A stretch of DNA of 64,000 bases, from positions 2,480,001 to 2,544,000 of the forward strand of contig CP059070.1 in NCBI GenBank assembly GCA_017798125.1. Reading direction: 5' to 3'. Origin of the DNA: Cryomorphaceae bacterium (lineage in GTDB: Bacteria; Bacteroidota; Bacteroidia; Flavobacteriales; ECT2AJA-044). Shown piece by piece: positions 44,135 to 52,152 of the stretch; position 1 is the first letter of the stretch, and each line of letters opens with the position of its first letter. Made by a program: the position numbers and the translations under genes. The notes beneath the pieces are model-generated. The model made no database searches. It was not told where the DNA came from and saw only the letters and a list, made by a program, of their open reading frames with translations.

Positions 44135-44167
44135 ACCACTCACCGGCGAAAGCTTACCACTCACCGG
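44135..44167 (+). promoter_or_regulatory. Predicted LytTR (BtsR/YehT-like) binding site
   Basis: ACCACTCACCGG occurs twice (44135-44146 and 44156-44167), start to start 21 bp. Inside it, ACCACTCA-N13-ACCACTCA fits the site described for E. coli BtsR/YehT, ACC(G/A)CT(C/T)A-N13-ACC(G/A)CT(C/T)A. The operon downstream encodes a LytS-type kinase and a LytTR regulator of that same kind. Confidence 0.75.
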
Positions 44168-44260
44168 ACTCTATCATAATGGAGTACCGGGGGTGCTGCA
44201 CCTTTGAAGCGTACAATGACAGAAACACTTAACACATCACACACTAATTCTTTGTCACAC

Positions 44261-44629
44261 ATGAAAACAGTCCTCCTTACCATCGCACTCGGCCTCGCCA
44301 CACTTGGCGCTAACGCTCAGGCCGCACCAGCTCCACCGGCTTCACTGCTTCAAGTTGCTGTTGAAACACAAGACGAAGTCGTTGACGTCCAATTCAACAA
44401 CCCTTTAGAACAAGACCTCTATATGGTCCTGCTCGGACAAGACGGCCACGTGGTCTTCCGCAAGAAGTGGAAGAAGACGGACCAGTACCACGGGCAGTTC
44501 TTGCTGGCCGATTTCCCAGAAGGGCAGTACACCTTGGAAATGCGCCAAGCGGACACTACGCTGACGCGCGACCTGGTACAGATCGGAAGCACCGCACAGC
44601 CTGAGGCAACTTTAGCGAATAAGCCTTAA
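44261..44629 (+). CDS. Small secreted protein, first gene of LytS/LytTR operon
   Basis: Start ATG 44261 gives 122 residues with a clear signal peptide (MKTVLLTIALGLATLGANAQ). The mature protein has an Ala/Pro-rich start then a beta-sandwich-like part (FNNPLEQDLYMVLLGQDGHVVFRKKW as strands; GQFLLADFPEGQYTLEMRQ) resembling the Ig-like DUF3244 or C-terminal sorting fold, with no sorting signal proper. It sits between the predicted LytTR site and the kinase gene, ten bases before the latter, and is the likely first target of the regulator. Function unknown. Confidence 0.75.
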   Translation: MKTVLLTIALGLATLGANAQAAPAPPASLLQVAVETQDEVVDVQFNNPLEQDLYMVLLGQDGHVVFRKKWKKTDQYHGQFLLADFPEGQYTLEMRQADTTLTRDLVQIGSTAQPEATLANKP

Positions 44630-44638
44630 TTTCCCGCT

Positions 44639-45688
44639 GTGCTGACACGACTCGTAATCTTCTTTCGATGGATCGGATTTGCCGCGCTCATCGCGGTCAC
44701 CTTCCGGTTCATCGTTTTTTTGGTGAAGCTGGTGTACAATCCGTACACCGTAGAGCTGCGTGAAGATCACTTCTTCATCGACGCCCTTTGCGCCTTGGCG
44801 ATCATGGGCATCGACTACCTCTACCGCGAGCGCTTCCGCCAGGCCAATCCAAACATCAGCTTAGGTTCACGCTTTTTCCGCCATTTCGCGGTCTTGGCCT
44901 TTTGGGTAGGTGGATTCATCGTCTTAGCAAGCTATGCCCAGCTTTGGGAAACCGAAGGAGCCTATTACCTCAGCCTTCACTACCTCCAAATCGAAGTCGT
45001 TACGGGTTGGTTGCTTTCCAGCCTATACGTAGCCGGGGTAACCGGAGCATTTATCCTTGATCGCTGGCGTTCTTCCCTTGCTGAAGTGGAGCGCTACAAG
45101 AAGGAAAACCTCCAGGTTCGATTGGAAACCTTGCGCGCCCAAATCAACCCCCATTTCTTGTTCAATTCCCTCAACACCTTGAGCTCCCTGATTCACGAGG
45201 ACCAGGAGCGGGCGACCACGTTTTTGCGTCGCATCTCTCAAGTATATCGGCACGTGTTGGAGATTCGCGATCGGGAAACCGTGCAATTGAGGGAAGAGTG
45301 GCAACTCATGGAGGCCTATAGAGACCTCATAGAGACGCGATTTGAAGACCGCGTGAAGTTCACTACCGAGGTTCCAGACATAGCCTTGGACATGCAGCTC
45401 CCACCTCTTTGTTTGCAGCTCCTCATCGAGAATGCGCTCAAGCACAACGAGGTTTCCCTAAAGCGTCCCCTACATATTGAATTGCGCTACAATGAAATGC
45501 GACGAAGCCTTGAAGTCCGAAACAATTTTCAGCCCAAGCAAACGCTCGAAGAATCGACCCGTGTCGGTCTCAAGAACATCAAGAGTCGGTATGCCGCCCT
45601 CACTACTCGTGAAGTTTTGATTGTACAGAACACTGAATTCTTTTCCGTTGAACTCCCTTTATTATGGCCCAAGAAGAACAATTCTTAA
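44639..45688 (+). CDS. LytS/BtsS-type sensor histidine kinase
   Basis: Starts with GTG 44639; no better codon exists. The 349-residue protein has four membrane helices (about residues 5-33, 45-62, 82-103, 120-142), a short coiled coil, the His_kinase domain with H172 in INPHFLFNSLNTL, and an ATPase domain with QLLIENALKHNEV and a reduced G box (VGLKNIKSRY). It has no extra sensor domain, so it probably senses through its membrane part. It overlaps the LytTR regulator by 25 bases. Confidence 0.92.
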   Translation: MLTRLVIFFRWIGFAALIAVTFRFIVFLVKLVYNPYTVELREDHFFIDALCALAIMGIDYLYRERFRQANPNISLGSRFFRHFAVLAFWVGGFIVLASYAQLWETEGAYYLSLHYLQIEVVTGWLLSSLYVAGVTGAFILDRWRSSLAEVERYKKENLQVRLETLRAQINPHFLFNSLNTLSSLIHEDQERATTFLRRISQVYRHVLEIRDRETVQLREEWQLMEAYRDLIETRFEDRVKFTTEVPDIALDMQLPPLCLQLLIENALKHNEVSLKRPLHIELRYNEMRRSLEVRNNFQPKQTLEESTRVGLKNIKSRYAALTTREVLIVQNTEFFSVELPLLWPKKNNS

Positions 45689-46437
45689 TCATTGAAGACG
45701 AGCCTCACGCGCAACGCGAACTCATGCGCCTCATAGGTGACCTTGAGTCCAATGTGAGCATGACGGCCGGTTTGGAATCTGTAGAAGACGCTGTGGAGTA
45801 TTTACAAAACAACCCAGCTCCAGACCTTATCTTCATGGACATTCAACTGTCCGACGGTCTGAGTTTTGAAATCTTTGACCAAGTGGAGGTCAAGTCACCG
45901 GTCATTTTCACCACGGCCTACGACCAGTTCGCCCTTCAGGCTTTCGGGGTGTACAGCGTGGACTATTTGCTGAAGCCCGTGGAAAAGGACAAGTTGGCGC
46001 ACGCCATTGAGAAGTACCGCATGTACTTTGAGGCTCCTGCCCACTCTACTCCAATGTACAAGGAGCTGGTTCATGCCTTGCGTCATAAAGAAGTGCCCTA
46101 CAAGAAGAGAATGGTAGGCAAAGTGGGGCAACGCCTACGGCACTATAAGGTCGAGGATATCGCCTATTTCTATGCAGAGGACGACACTGTCTTTCTTCGA
46201 GATTACGAAGGGCGAAACAGTATTGTGGAATACAATCTGGAAAAGCTCACCGAAATTCTAGATCCCGAGCTCTTCTTCCGAATCAGTAGAAAGATTATTG
46301 TCTCCATGACTGCAATGGAAAAAATTGAACGCTACGGAGCAGGACAATATATGCTGGAGTTAAATCCAGCTTTTGACGAACGTGTTTTGGTGAGTCGGAG
46401 CCGAACGAAAGAGTTTTTGCAATGGATGGATCAATGA
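45664..46437 (+). CDS. LytTR-family response regulator
   Basis: A 257-residue regulator: receiver domain with D11/E12 pocket, phosphoacceptor D59 (FMDIQL), T and K positions in FTTAYD and LLKPV, and a C-terminal LytTR DNA-binding domain from about 148 (VGQRLRHYKVEDIAYFYAED, then FFRISRKIIVSM and RVLVSRSR). LytTR domains bind paired direct repeats; a perfect pair lies upstream of this operon. The kinase gene overlaps its start, and the next gene overlaps its stop by 4 bases. Confidence 0.93.
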   Translation: MAQEEQFLIIEDEPHAQRELMRLIGDLESNVSMTAGLESVEDAVEYLQNNPAPDLIFMDIQLSDGLSFEIFDQVEVKSPVIFTTAYDQFALQAFGVYSVDYLLKPVEKDKLAHAIEKYRMYFEAPAHSTPMYKELVHALRHKEVPYKKRMVGKVGQRLRHYKVEDIAYFYAEDDTVFLRDYEGRNSIVEYNLEKLTEILDPELFFRISRKIIVSMTAMEKIERYGAGQYMLELNPAFDERVLVSRSRTKEFLQWMDQ

Positions 46438-47426
46438 AAAAGTTCGGCCTACTCTTCGCAGGTTTCCTCTTCCTGGTCGGCTGCAACAACGCCGAAATTG
46501 AGCTGGTGGATGTTCCAGAGAATACTCCGCCTCAAGCCGACATCTATATTTCAGGGAATTTCAATCAGTGGAATCCTGGAGATGAACGCTACCGGATGAC
46601 CTATCGGCCCGAAACCAAGAGCTACTTCGTTCAACTGGGACCGGGTGTCGGAGACATCGAATACAAGTTCACCCGTGGAGACTGGACTTCCGTTGAAGCC
46701 GACAGTTGCGGATATGAAATTGAAAACCGAACACTCTCCGTTCGCGAAGATGCCTTTGCCCGGGTACGCATTGAAAACTGGTCAGACCTCAACCCGAACT
46801 TTTGCAATTTCGTGACCCTTCGGGTCGATGACATTCCATCCTCAACCGAGGATTCCATCTACATCGTCGGTGATTTCAACGACTGGAACCTAGAAGATTC
46901 GCAATTCGGCTTCTTGCCTGCCGGCCCAGGACCCTGGCACATTGTCGTACCCAAAACACAGTTTGGAACGCACTACAAATTTCACAGAGGTTCGTGGAAG
47001 AGCGGAGAAATTGACGCAGAAGGCTACCCCCGAATCAACAGGTACATCGATCCGGAGGATCACGACACCATTCCCGTGCGCATTGAAGGATGGTGGGACC
47101 AATTAGCGGAAGAGCATAATTCGCTGACCTTCGTCGTCACAGATGTCCCCATGAGTACTCCGGATCAAGAGGACCTATACCTCGCCAGTAGTCAGTTCAA
47201 TTGGGAAGTCAATAAAGAAGAGTTGCGCTTCGATCGAACGGAGATTGGCTATGTGTTGACCATCCCTCGTGTCAACTATCGATTTAGCTACAAAATCAAC
47301 AGAGGCAGTTGGGCAACGGTCGAAACCAAGGGAAATGGAGAGGACATTCCCAACAGAAGTTACCTGCAGGGATCTCAGGACACCGTCTTTTTGAAAATCC
47401 GGGGCTGGCACGACAAGGATCGATGA
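46434..47426 (+). CDS. Lipoprotein with three starch-binding-like (CBM20/E-set) repeats
   Basis: ATG 46434 overlaps the regulator stop (ATGA) and gives 330 residues with lipobox (FLFLVGC, Cys near 18). Three repeats of about 100 residues follow, each with a YISGNFNQWNPGD-like start and an RGSW...R-x-W end: from about 35, 135 and 245. The first two keep the G-[DN]-FN-x-W core of CBM20/CBM48 modules; the third is degraded to SSQFNW. A glycan-binding surface lipoprotein is inferred. The esterase two genes downstream carries a single related module. Confidence 0.82.
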   Translation: MKKFGLLFAGFLFLVGCNNAEIELVDVPENTPPQADIYISGNFNQWNPGDERYRMTYRPETKSYFVQLGPGVGDIEYKFTRGDWTSVEADSCGYEIENRTLSVREDAFARVRIENWSDLNPNFCNFVTLRVDDIPSSTEDSIYIVGDFNDWNLEDSQFGFLPAGPGPWHIVVPKTQFGTHYKFHRGSWKSGEIDAEGYPRINRYIDPEDHDTIPVRIEGWWDQLAEEHNSLTFVVTDVPMSTPDQEDLYLASSQFNWEVNKEELRFDRTEIGYVLTIPRVNYRFSYKINRGSWATVETKGNGEDIPNRSYLQGSQDTVFLKIRGWHDKDR

Positions 47427-47456
47427 TTTCTCGGCCGAAGGCCGTAACTTTTCCCC

Positions 47457-48383
47457 ATGAACAGAAAGATCGTCGTGCGCTCCGCAATCGGGGCCATTAT
47501 CCTCTATTTTATTCTCTTTTCGGCCATCGGCTATTACTTCTCTGAAGTCGCTTTGCGTCCGGACAATTGGCGAGGAACAAGTCAATATCAACGCATTGTT
47601 GATTTGGGCTGGTTGGACACCACTGCCTATCGCGCAATGTCAGTGAATTCGGACACCTTCCGACTTCAAGGCGCTTTTGACTATGAACTCGAAGGCACGT
47701 GGATCCCCGTGGATTCGGCTATTGGGTCTGTGGTCCTCTGCCACGGCTATCGCATGGACCGCTGGTCCATGGTGAAATACGCCGTTATTTGGCATGACTT
47801 AGGATTCAACGTACTTATCTATGACCACCGATTCCACGGAATGAGCGGAGGACCCTTCTTGAGCTACGGCCTGCTGGAGCGCGAAGACTTAGACCACATG
47901 GTGGCCGAGGTCCGCGAACGAGCACCTGGTTTGCCTGTAGGAGTCCACGGAGAATCCATGGGCGCTGGAACCGTGATGATGTACACCGGATGGTCGAAGC
48001 GTCAACAGCCCATCAATTTTGCGGTTGAAGACTGTGGCTATTCCAGCACACGTGATGTACTGTCCTACAAGCTGACCGACGACTACGGGTTACCGGACTG
48101 GGGCATTACCCGCTGGGCCAATCGAGTCAGTGGCTGGCGCTTTGGATTCGACTTCAACGATGTGGTCCCGCGGGCGGAAATCGCCGATGGAGAGGTGCCC
48201 ATGCTGTTCATCCACGGAGACAGCGACACCTTTGTACCCACCTACATGATTCACGAGAACTTCGAAGCTTACCCTGGCCCTAAGCAACAATGGCTGGCAC
48301 CGGGGTCTGAGCACGCCAAGTCCGTATTGGATCACCCCGAAGAATACCGAGATGTTCTCGTACAATTCCTTTCAACGCTATGA
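47457..48383 (+). CDS. Membrane-anchored alpha/beta hydrolase
   Basis: A 308-residue alpha/beta hydrolase with an N-terminal membrane helix (about residues 8-28) that may be an uncleaved anchor. The oxyanion-side VLCHGYRMDRWS, nucleophile elbow GESMG with S167, D257 in HGDSDTFVP and H286 in GSEHAKS form a complete triad. Similar proteins are annotated as YqkD-like hydrolases. The ATG follows a small CGGCC-GAA-GGCCG hairpin by 12 bases and the stop overlaps the esterase gene by 4. The substrate is unknown. Confidence 0.88.
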   Translation: MNRKIVVRSAIGAIILYFILFSAIGYYFSEVALRPDNWRGTSQYQRIVDLGWLDTTAYRAMSVNSDTFRLQGAFDYELEGTWIPVDSAIGSVVLCHGYRMDRWSMVKYAVIWHDLGFNVLIYDHRFHGMSGGPFLSYGLLEREDLDHMVAEVRERAPGLPVGVHGESMGAGTVMMYTGWSKRQQPINFAVEDCGYSSTRDVLSYKLTDDYGLPDWGITRWANRVSGWRFGFDFNDVVPRAEIADGEVPMLFIHGDSDTFVPTYMIHENFEAYPGPKQQWLAPGSEHAKSVLDHPEEYRDVLVQFLSTL

Positions 48384-49813
48384 AACGACTGCTGATCGCC
48401 CTTGCACTGATTCCTCTTTTGAGCTCAGGACAGAATGATTTTCAAACCCTGTACTACGCCTTGTTAGCGAATCAGGGAAACTCGACGGTCCAAGAAGCCC
48501 TTATAGACAGCTTCTTCCTAGTACACCCCGAAACCCCCTACGTCAGCGGTGATTCAGCGGTCTTCTTACATCGAGGAAGTGCCACCTCCGTACAAGTCGC
48601 GGGTGATTTCAACAGCTGGAACCCCAGTGGAAACGACCTCTTTCCCATTGGAGGTTCAACCTTAAAGTATCGAAGTCTGAGTTTTGAGCCTACGGCTCGA
48701 TTAGACTACAAACTCATTGTCAGCGGCAATTGGGTTTTGGATCCCTTAAACCCACATACAGCTCCCGGAGGCTTTGGCGCCAACAGTGAGCTGGCCATGC
48801 CTCAATACGTTCAGCCCTGGGAGATTGTCGTCGACCCTTCCGTCCCATCCGGAACGATCATTACCCACAGCATCAACAGCACCAATACCAATAAAACCTA
48901 CCCTGTTCACGTCTATTTACCACCGAACTACGACAGTACGCAGAACTATCCGACGGTGTATTTTCAAGACGGTACGGAATACCGACTTCTCGGAAGTTCG
49001 ACCACCGTTCTGGACAACCTCATTGCCGCAGACTCCATTCAGCCCGTTATCGGCGTCTTTGTAACGCCCACTAATCGCAACGACGAATACGCCTTTGCTC
49101 TCCGCGATGCCTACACCGCATTCTTTGCGCAAGAATTGGTGCCCTACATTGACGGCATGTACTCCACAATTAATGGACCGTGGGGCCGCATGGTGCTCGG
49201 GGATTCCTTTGGTGGGAATATCTCTGCGCTGATTGCCTTTCAGCACGAAGAAGTCTTCGGAAATGTCGGGTTTCACAGTGGCGCTTTTTGGCCCGATGAT
49301 TTCCACACACTCGATGTCATTGCCCAGAGTGATGCTGACAATATCCGGGTCGCCATGGTTTGGGGAACCTATGAGTCGGTTAAATACTACAACCGCACCT
49401 TGAGAGACTCGCTCATTCAAGAGGGATTCCCGGTGCATTGGGGAGAATATTATGAAGGGCATAGTTGGGGGCTATGGCGTGCCACTTTGGACGAGCTCAT
49501 CGACTTCGCTTTCCCTCTCGATGAGTTGTCCACACCAGAAGAGGTTTTAGTACCAGAGGTCACCACTTTTCCAAATCCTTTTGCCGATAGTGTTCGTTTC
49601 CGAGTAGAACACGCTTCTGATCGGCCTACATCCATCAGGCTTTACTCGACCAAAGGCAAACTGGCCATGATGGTTAATCTATCGCGATCAGCTTGGTCCC
49701 TCGGGGAATACGAACTATCCACGGGCGCGCTTCCGGCGGGAATGTACTTCGCCGAGTTCACATGGCCGAATGGAGAAAAACGAACCGTGCGAATCTTAAA
49801 GCAAGCTTTATGA
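48380..49813 (+). CDS. Secreted esterase (IroE/Fes-like) with E-set module and T9SS sorting domain
   Basis: A 477-residue protein in four parts: signal peptide (about 1-18), a CBM48/E-set module (about 58-128, with VQVAGDFNSWNP), a PF00756-type esterase domain (about 170-385) with nucleophile S276 in GDSFGG and His in EGHSWGLW, and a C-terminal T9SS type A domain (about 397-477, FPNPFADSVRF to TVRILKQ). The order resembles surface esterases acting on glycans or siderophore esters. A GNA hairpin (48686-48701) lies in the E-set module coding region. It overlaps both neighbours by 4 bases. Confidence 0.88.
   Translation: MKRLLIALALIPLLSSGQNDFQTLYYALLANQGNSTVQEALIDSFFLVHPETPYVSGDSAVFLHRGSATSVQVAGDFNSWNPSGNDLFPIGGSTLKYRSLSFEPTARLDYKLIVSGNWVLDPLNPHTAPGGFGANSELAMPQYVQPWEIVVDPSVPSGTIITHSINSTNTNKTYPVHVYLPPNYDSTQNYPTVYFQDGTEYRLLGSSTTVLDNLIAADSIQPVIGVFVTPTNRNDEYAFALRDAYTAFFAQELVPYIDGMYSTINGPWGRMVLGDSFGGNISALIAFQHEEVFGNVGFHSGAFWPDDFHTLDVIAQSDADNIRVAMVWGTYESVKYYNRTLRDSLIQEGFPVHWGEYYEGHSWGLWRATLDELIDFAFPLDELSTPEEVLVPEVTTFPNPFADSVRFRVEHASDRPTSIRLYSTKGKLAMMVNLSRSAWSLGEYELSTGALPAGMYFAEFTWPNGEKRTVRILKQAL
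48686..48701 (-). repeat. GNA hairpin element
   Basis: ATC-GAGCC-GTA-GGCTC on the minus strand, inside the esterase gene (EPTAR on the gene strand). Confidence 0.55.
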
Positions 49814-50598
49814 GTGAACCAAGACTCATTTTAGGGACCATGCGCTGGGGCGCTTGGGGTGCGGGCTGGTCTCCACAAGAACAGGGTGATCGGATTGCGG
49901 AAGCCGTAGAGATGGGCATTGATCATTTCGATCTGGCCGATATCTACGGTGAAGGAAAAGGAGAAGCTGAATTCGGCACTGCCCTTCAAGACAGTGGCGC
50001 GGATCGTTCAAGGCTTACGCTCATCACCAAGTGCGGGATCGTTCGAGGAGAAGTCAAGCACTACAATACGACCTTCGAGTACATCCGTACTGCGGCGCAA
50101 CGCAGTTTGGAGCACCTTCAAACCGACTATCTGGACATGCTCCTCATCCATCGGCCCGATCCCCTCATGGTCTACGAAGAAATCGCCCATGCCTTTCAAA
50201 GTCTTCAAGAGGAAGGGCTGCTCGAGGCAGCGGGCACATCGAACTTCCTACCCCACCAATGGGATTTGTTGAATAAGCACATAGCGCTGGAGACGAACCA
50301 GATCGAATGGAGTTTAACGCATCTCGATCCCATTTGGAATGGACAACTCGACCAATTGGCTCACCGAAAGAAACGACCACAGATTTGGGGACCTCTGGGT
50401 GGTGGAAAACTCACGGACATTGCCGAACCCGGTGAAGTTTTACAGTGGATGCGTCGACACCCTTCCAATCCCCTTCCGATTGTTGGCTCCACCAAGCCAG
50501 AGCGCTGGAAGGCCTTCATGACCGAGCACTCGGAAGAAATGAGCCGAGAGCGCTGGTTCGAAATCCTTGAAAAGGCCCGGGGTCACCGCATCGAGTAA
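49810..50598 (+). CDS. Aldo/keto reductase (YdhF-like, short)
   Basis: ATG 49810 overlaps the esterase stop by 4 bases and gives 262 residues, shorter than the usual 290-330. The catalytic set is present: D and Y in FDLADIYG, K in ITKCGI and H in LLIHRPDPL; the NADPH-binding end (PIVGSTKPERWKAF) is kept. The shortening lies between the EWSLTHLDP and GPLGGGKL blocks, where the YdhF group has a longer loop. It shares one base with the thioesterase gene. The substrate is unknown. Confidence 0.88.
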   Translation: MSEPRLILGTMRWGAWGAGWSPQEQGDRIAEAVEMGIDHFDLADIYGEGKGEAEFGTALQDSGADRSRLTLITKCGIVRGEVKHYNTTFEYIRTAAQRSLEHLQTDYLDMLLIHRPDPLMVYEEIAHAFQSLQEEGLLEAAGTSNFLPHQWDLLNKHIALETNQIEWSLTHLDPIWNGQLDQLAHRKKRPQIWGPLGGGKLTDIAEPGEVLQWMRRHPSNPLPIVGSTKPERWKAFMTEHSEEMSRERWFEILEKARGHRIE

Positions 50599-51326
50599 TG
50601 AAGAGCACAAGAGAATCCACCTTTGTCGTCCGCCCCTCGGAAAGCGATATCCATCAAAAAATGACTCCCGCGGGAGTCATGGAACGCATGGAAGAGATTG
50701 CGTGGTTCCATGCTGAAGAACTGGGTTATGGAGTACAAGCTTTGAGGGAGCAGGGAGTTTTCTGGGTGGTTACCCGCATGCAAGTGGAATTTGATCGCCT
50801 TCCTCGTTCCGGAGAAGAAGTGCGCTTGCAAACCTGGCCAAAAGGAAAGGATGGTTTCTTTGCCCGGCGGGATTGGCTGTGGAAAGATTCAGAGGGACAA
50901 ACCTTTGGACGGGCTACGTCTAGCTACGTGCTGCTGGACGCATCGACCCGTAGGGTCAGTCCTCTGGAGAATTTAGCACCTATTCTCACGGAACGCGCGC
51001 ATATTCATGCCATTGAGGAGATGCCACTCAAAGTGGAACCCGTAGAGAGGGCAGATCGAGAGCGTTCTTTTATCGTGCCCTTCAGCGACATTGACTTGAA
51101 TCGACACGTGAACAACACCAAGTACCTCCGTTGGCTATTGGACACCTTCGAAAGTGCTGAATGGGAACGTCCCTGGAATAGAATAGTCACGAATTACCTC
51201 GCGGAAACGACGGAAGGGGAAGAAATTTTATCCAAGCGTTCGGTCGAGGGTACCGATCACACCATGGAGGCCTATAGTACCCCGAGAGACAAAGCCGTAT
51301 TCCGGGCGATGATCAGTTTTACTTAG
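50598..51326 (+). CDS. Acyl-ACP thioesterase
   Basis: A 242-residue double-hotdog protein of the plant FatA/FatB-like family. The N-terminal hotdog has FWVVTRMQVEFDRLP and EEVRLQTWPKG, and the second hotdog carries the conserved DIDLNRHVNNTKYLRW block with the Asn/His catalytic residues. It releases fatty acids from acyl carrier protein. ATG 50598 overlaps the reductase stop by one base (TAATG). Its 3' end overlaps the convergent mqnA by 8 bases. A GNA hairpin lies at 50942-50957. Confidence 0.9.
   Translation: MKSTRESTFVVRPSESDIHQKMTPAGVMERMEEIAWFHAEELGYGVQALREQGVFWVVTRMQVEFDRLPRSGEEVRLQTWPKGKDGFFARRDWLWKDSEGQTFGRATSSYVLLDASTRRVSPLENLAPILTERAHIHAIEEMPLKVEPVERADRERSFIVPFSDIDLNRHVNNTKYLRWLLDTFESAEWERPWNRIVTNYLAETTEGEEILSKRSVEGTDHTMEAYSTPRDKAVFRAMISFT
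50942..50957 (+). repeat. GNA hairpin element
   Basis: ATC-GACCC-GTA-GGGTC, inside the thioesterase gene (STRRVS). Confidence 0.55.
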
Positions 51327-52080
51327 GCAGTGGCGGCAAGCCGTCCAACTTGGTCAAAAAGAGTTGGAGTGCTTGAGCTTCTTTGGTCCCCCATTCGTAT
51401 TTAATCGAATCCGTAAGGTAGCCCCGTAGGTCGCCGGGGTCATCATTTTCCCGAAGGTATTGATCAATCGCCTCTTGCCGATGCTCCATGCCAAAGCGCA
51501 AAAGGTCGTTGAAGGCCCGAGTAAATTCGGGAGTAACCACGGCGTGCGCTACCCAAGCGGCAAAGACAAAGGGCAAGCCGGTCATATTCTTCCAAACCTC
51601 ACTCAAATCATAGGTGTAGGCGTACTCTTTTTCCATCCGAAAGGTGCGGTCGCCAATGACCACAGCGGCTTCTCGATCACCAAAGCCCTGCTCAAAACCA
51701 GGAGTCGTGGCCTTGAATTCCGGATTGACCTTCCAGAATTCAGCGCAGAGGATGCGGCAGAGGTTCACACTGGTTCTGCTTTGATAATCGAGCCAAATGG
51801 TCTCCACTTGGTGAATGGGTACATCGCTGTACAAGAGGACGGTTCGTACGGGACCATCGGCAGCAATGCAGTAGTCCGTGATGATGCTGAATTCAGGCAA
51901 CTCAGGGAGTGTCGCCACTGGAATGAGCCCAACCTCTGCCTGTCCATCGATGAGCTTTTGAGCGCATTCTGAAGGAATATCCAAACTCAGGTCCATAGCG
52001 ATCTTGGGGCCGTGGACAAAGCCGTATTGAAAAGGCAGGGTGTTGAGGTATGAAACTGCGCTGACGCGAACCAAATCCAT
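51319..52080 (-). CDS. mqnA: Chorismate dehydratase (futalosine pathway)
   Basis: A 253-residue periplasmic-binding-protein-like enzyme that converts chorismate to 3-enolpyruvylbenzoate, the first step of the futalosine route to menaquinone. Family blocks are VSAVSYLNTLPF, VGLIPVATLP, VLLYSDVPI, LDYQSRTSVNL and VIGDRTF. No other mqn gene is in the window. A TATCATTG sequence (one mismatch to TAnnTTTG) lies 17 bases upstream of the ATG. It is divergent from purB and convergent with the thioesterase, overlapping the latter by 8 bases. Confidence 0.92.
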   Translation of the reverse strand: MDLVRVSAVSYLNTLPFQYGFVHGPKIAMDLSLDIPSECAQKLIDGQAEVGLIPVATLPELPEFSIITDYCIAADGPVRTVLLYSDVPIHQVETIWLDYQSRTSVNLCRILCAEFWKVNPEFKATTPGFEQGFGDREAAVVIGDRTFRMEKEYAYTYDLSEVWKNMTGLPFVFAAWVAHAVVTPEFTRAFNDLLRFGMEHRQEAIDQYLRENDDPGDLRGYLTDSIKYEWGTKEAQALQLFLTKLDGLPPLPK

Positions 52081-52126
52081 AGGACTGAACTAGGCTGCAA
52101 TGATACCATTTTCTGTGCCTTTTTAC

Positions 52127-52134
52127 TACCTTTG
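52127..52134 (+). promoter_or_regulatory. TAnnTTTG promoter element for purB
   Basis: TACCTTTG followed by C, 18 bases before the purB ATG at 52153; expected leader about 12 nt. The short divergent gap is shared with mqnA. Confidence 0.5.
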
Positions 52135-52152
52135 CCGCCTAATAAGAGACCC

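Larger units (their letters stand above)
43892..44260. promoter_or_regulatory. Divergent control region between rpsA and the LytS/LytTR operon
   Basis: This 369-bp gap has no gene. It holds the rpsA leader (about 43892-43996) and promoter element (44003-44010), two GNA hairpins of opposite orientation (44053-44068 and 44114-44129), a GCGG/CCGC mini-hairpin after the first, the 12-bp direct repeat of the predicted LytTR site (44135-44167), and a near-consensus CACCTTTG element (44199-44206) that could start the rightward transcript. Confidence 0.6.

Noticed and set aside
44204-44260. Longer form of the small secreted protein starting at TTG 44204
   Set aside because: It would put 19 residues before a perfect signal peptide; ATG 44261 is the natural start.
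47432-47444. CGGCC-GAA-GGCCG hairpin between the E-set lipoprotein and hydrolase genes
   Set aside because: It has a GNA loop but lacks the ATC flank, so I did not count it in the family.
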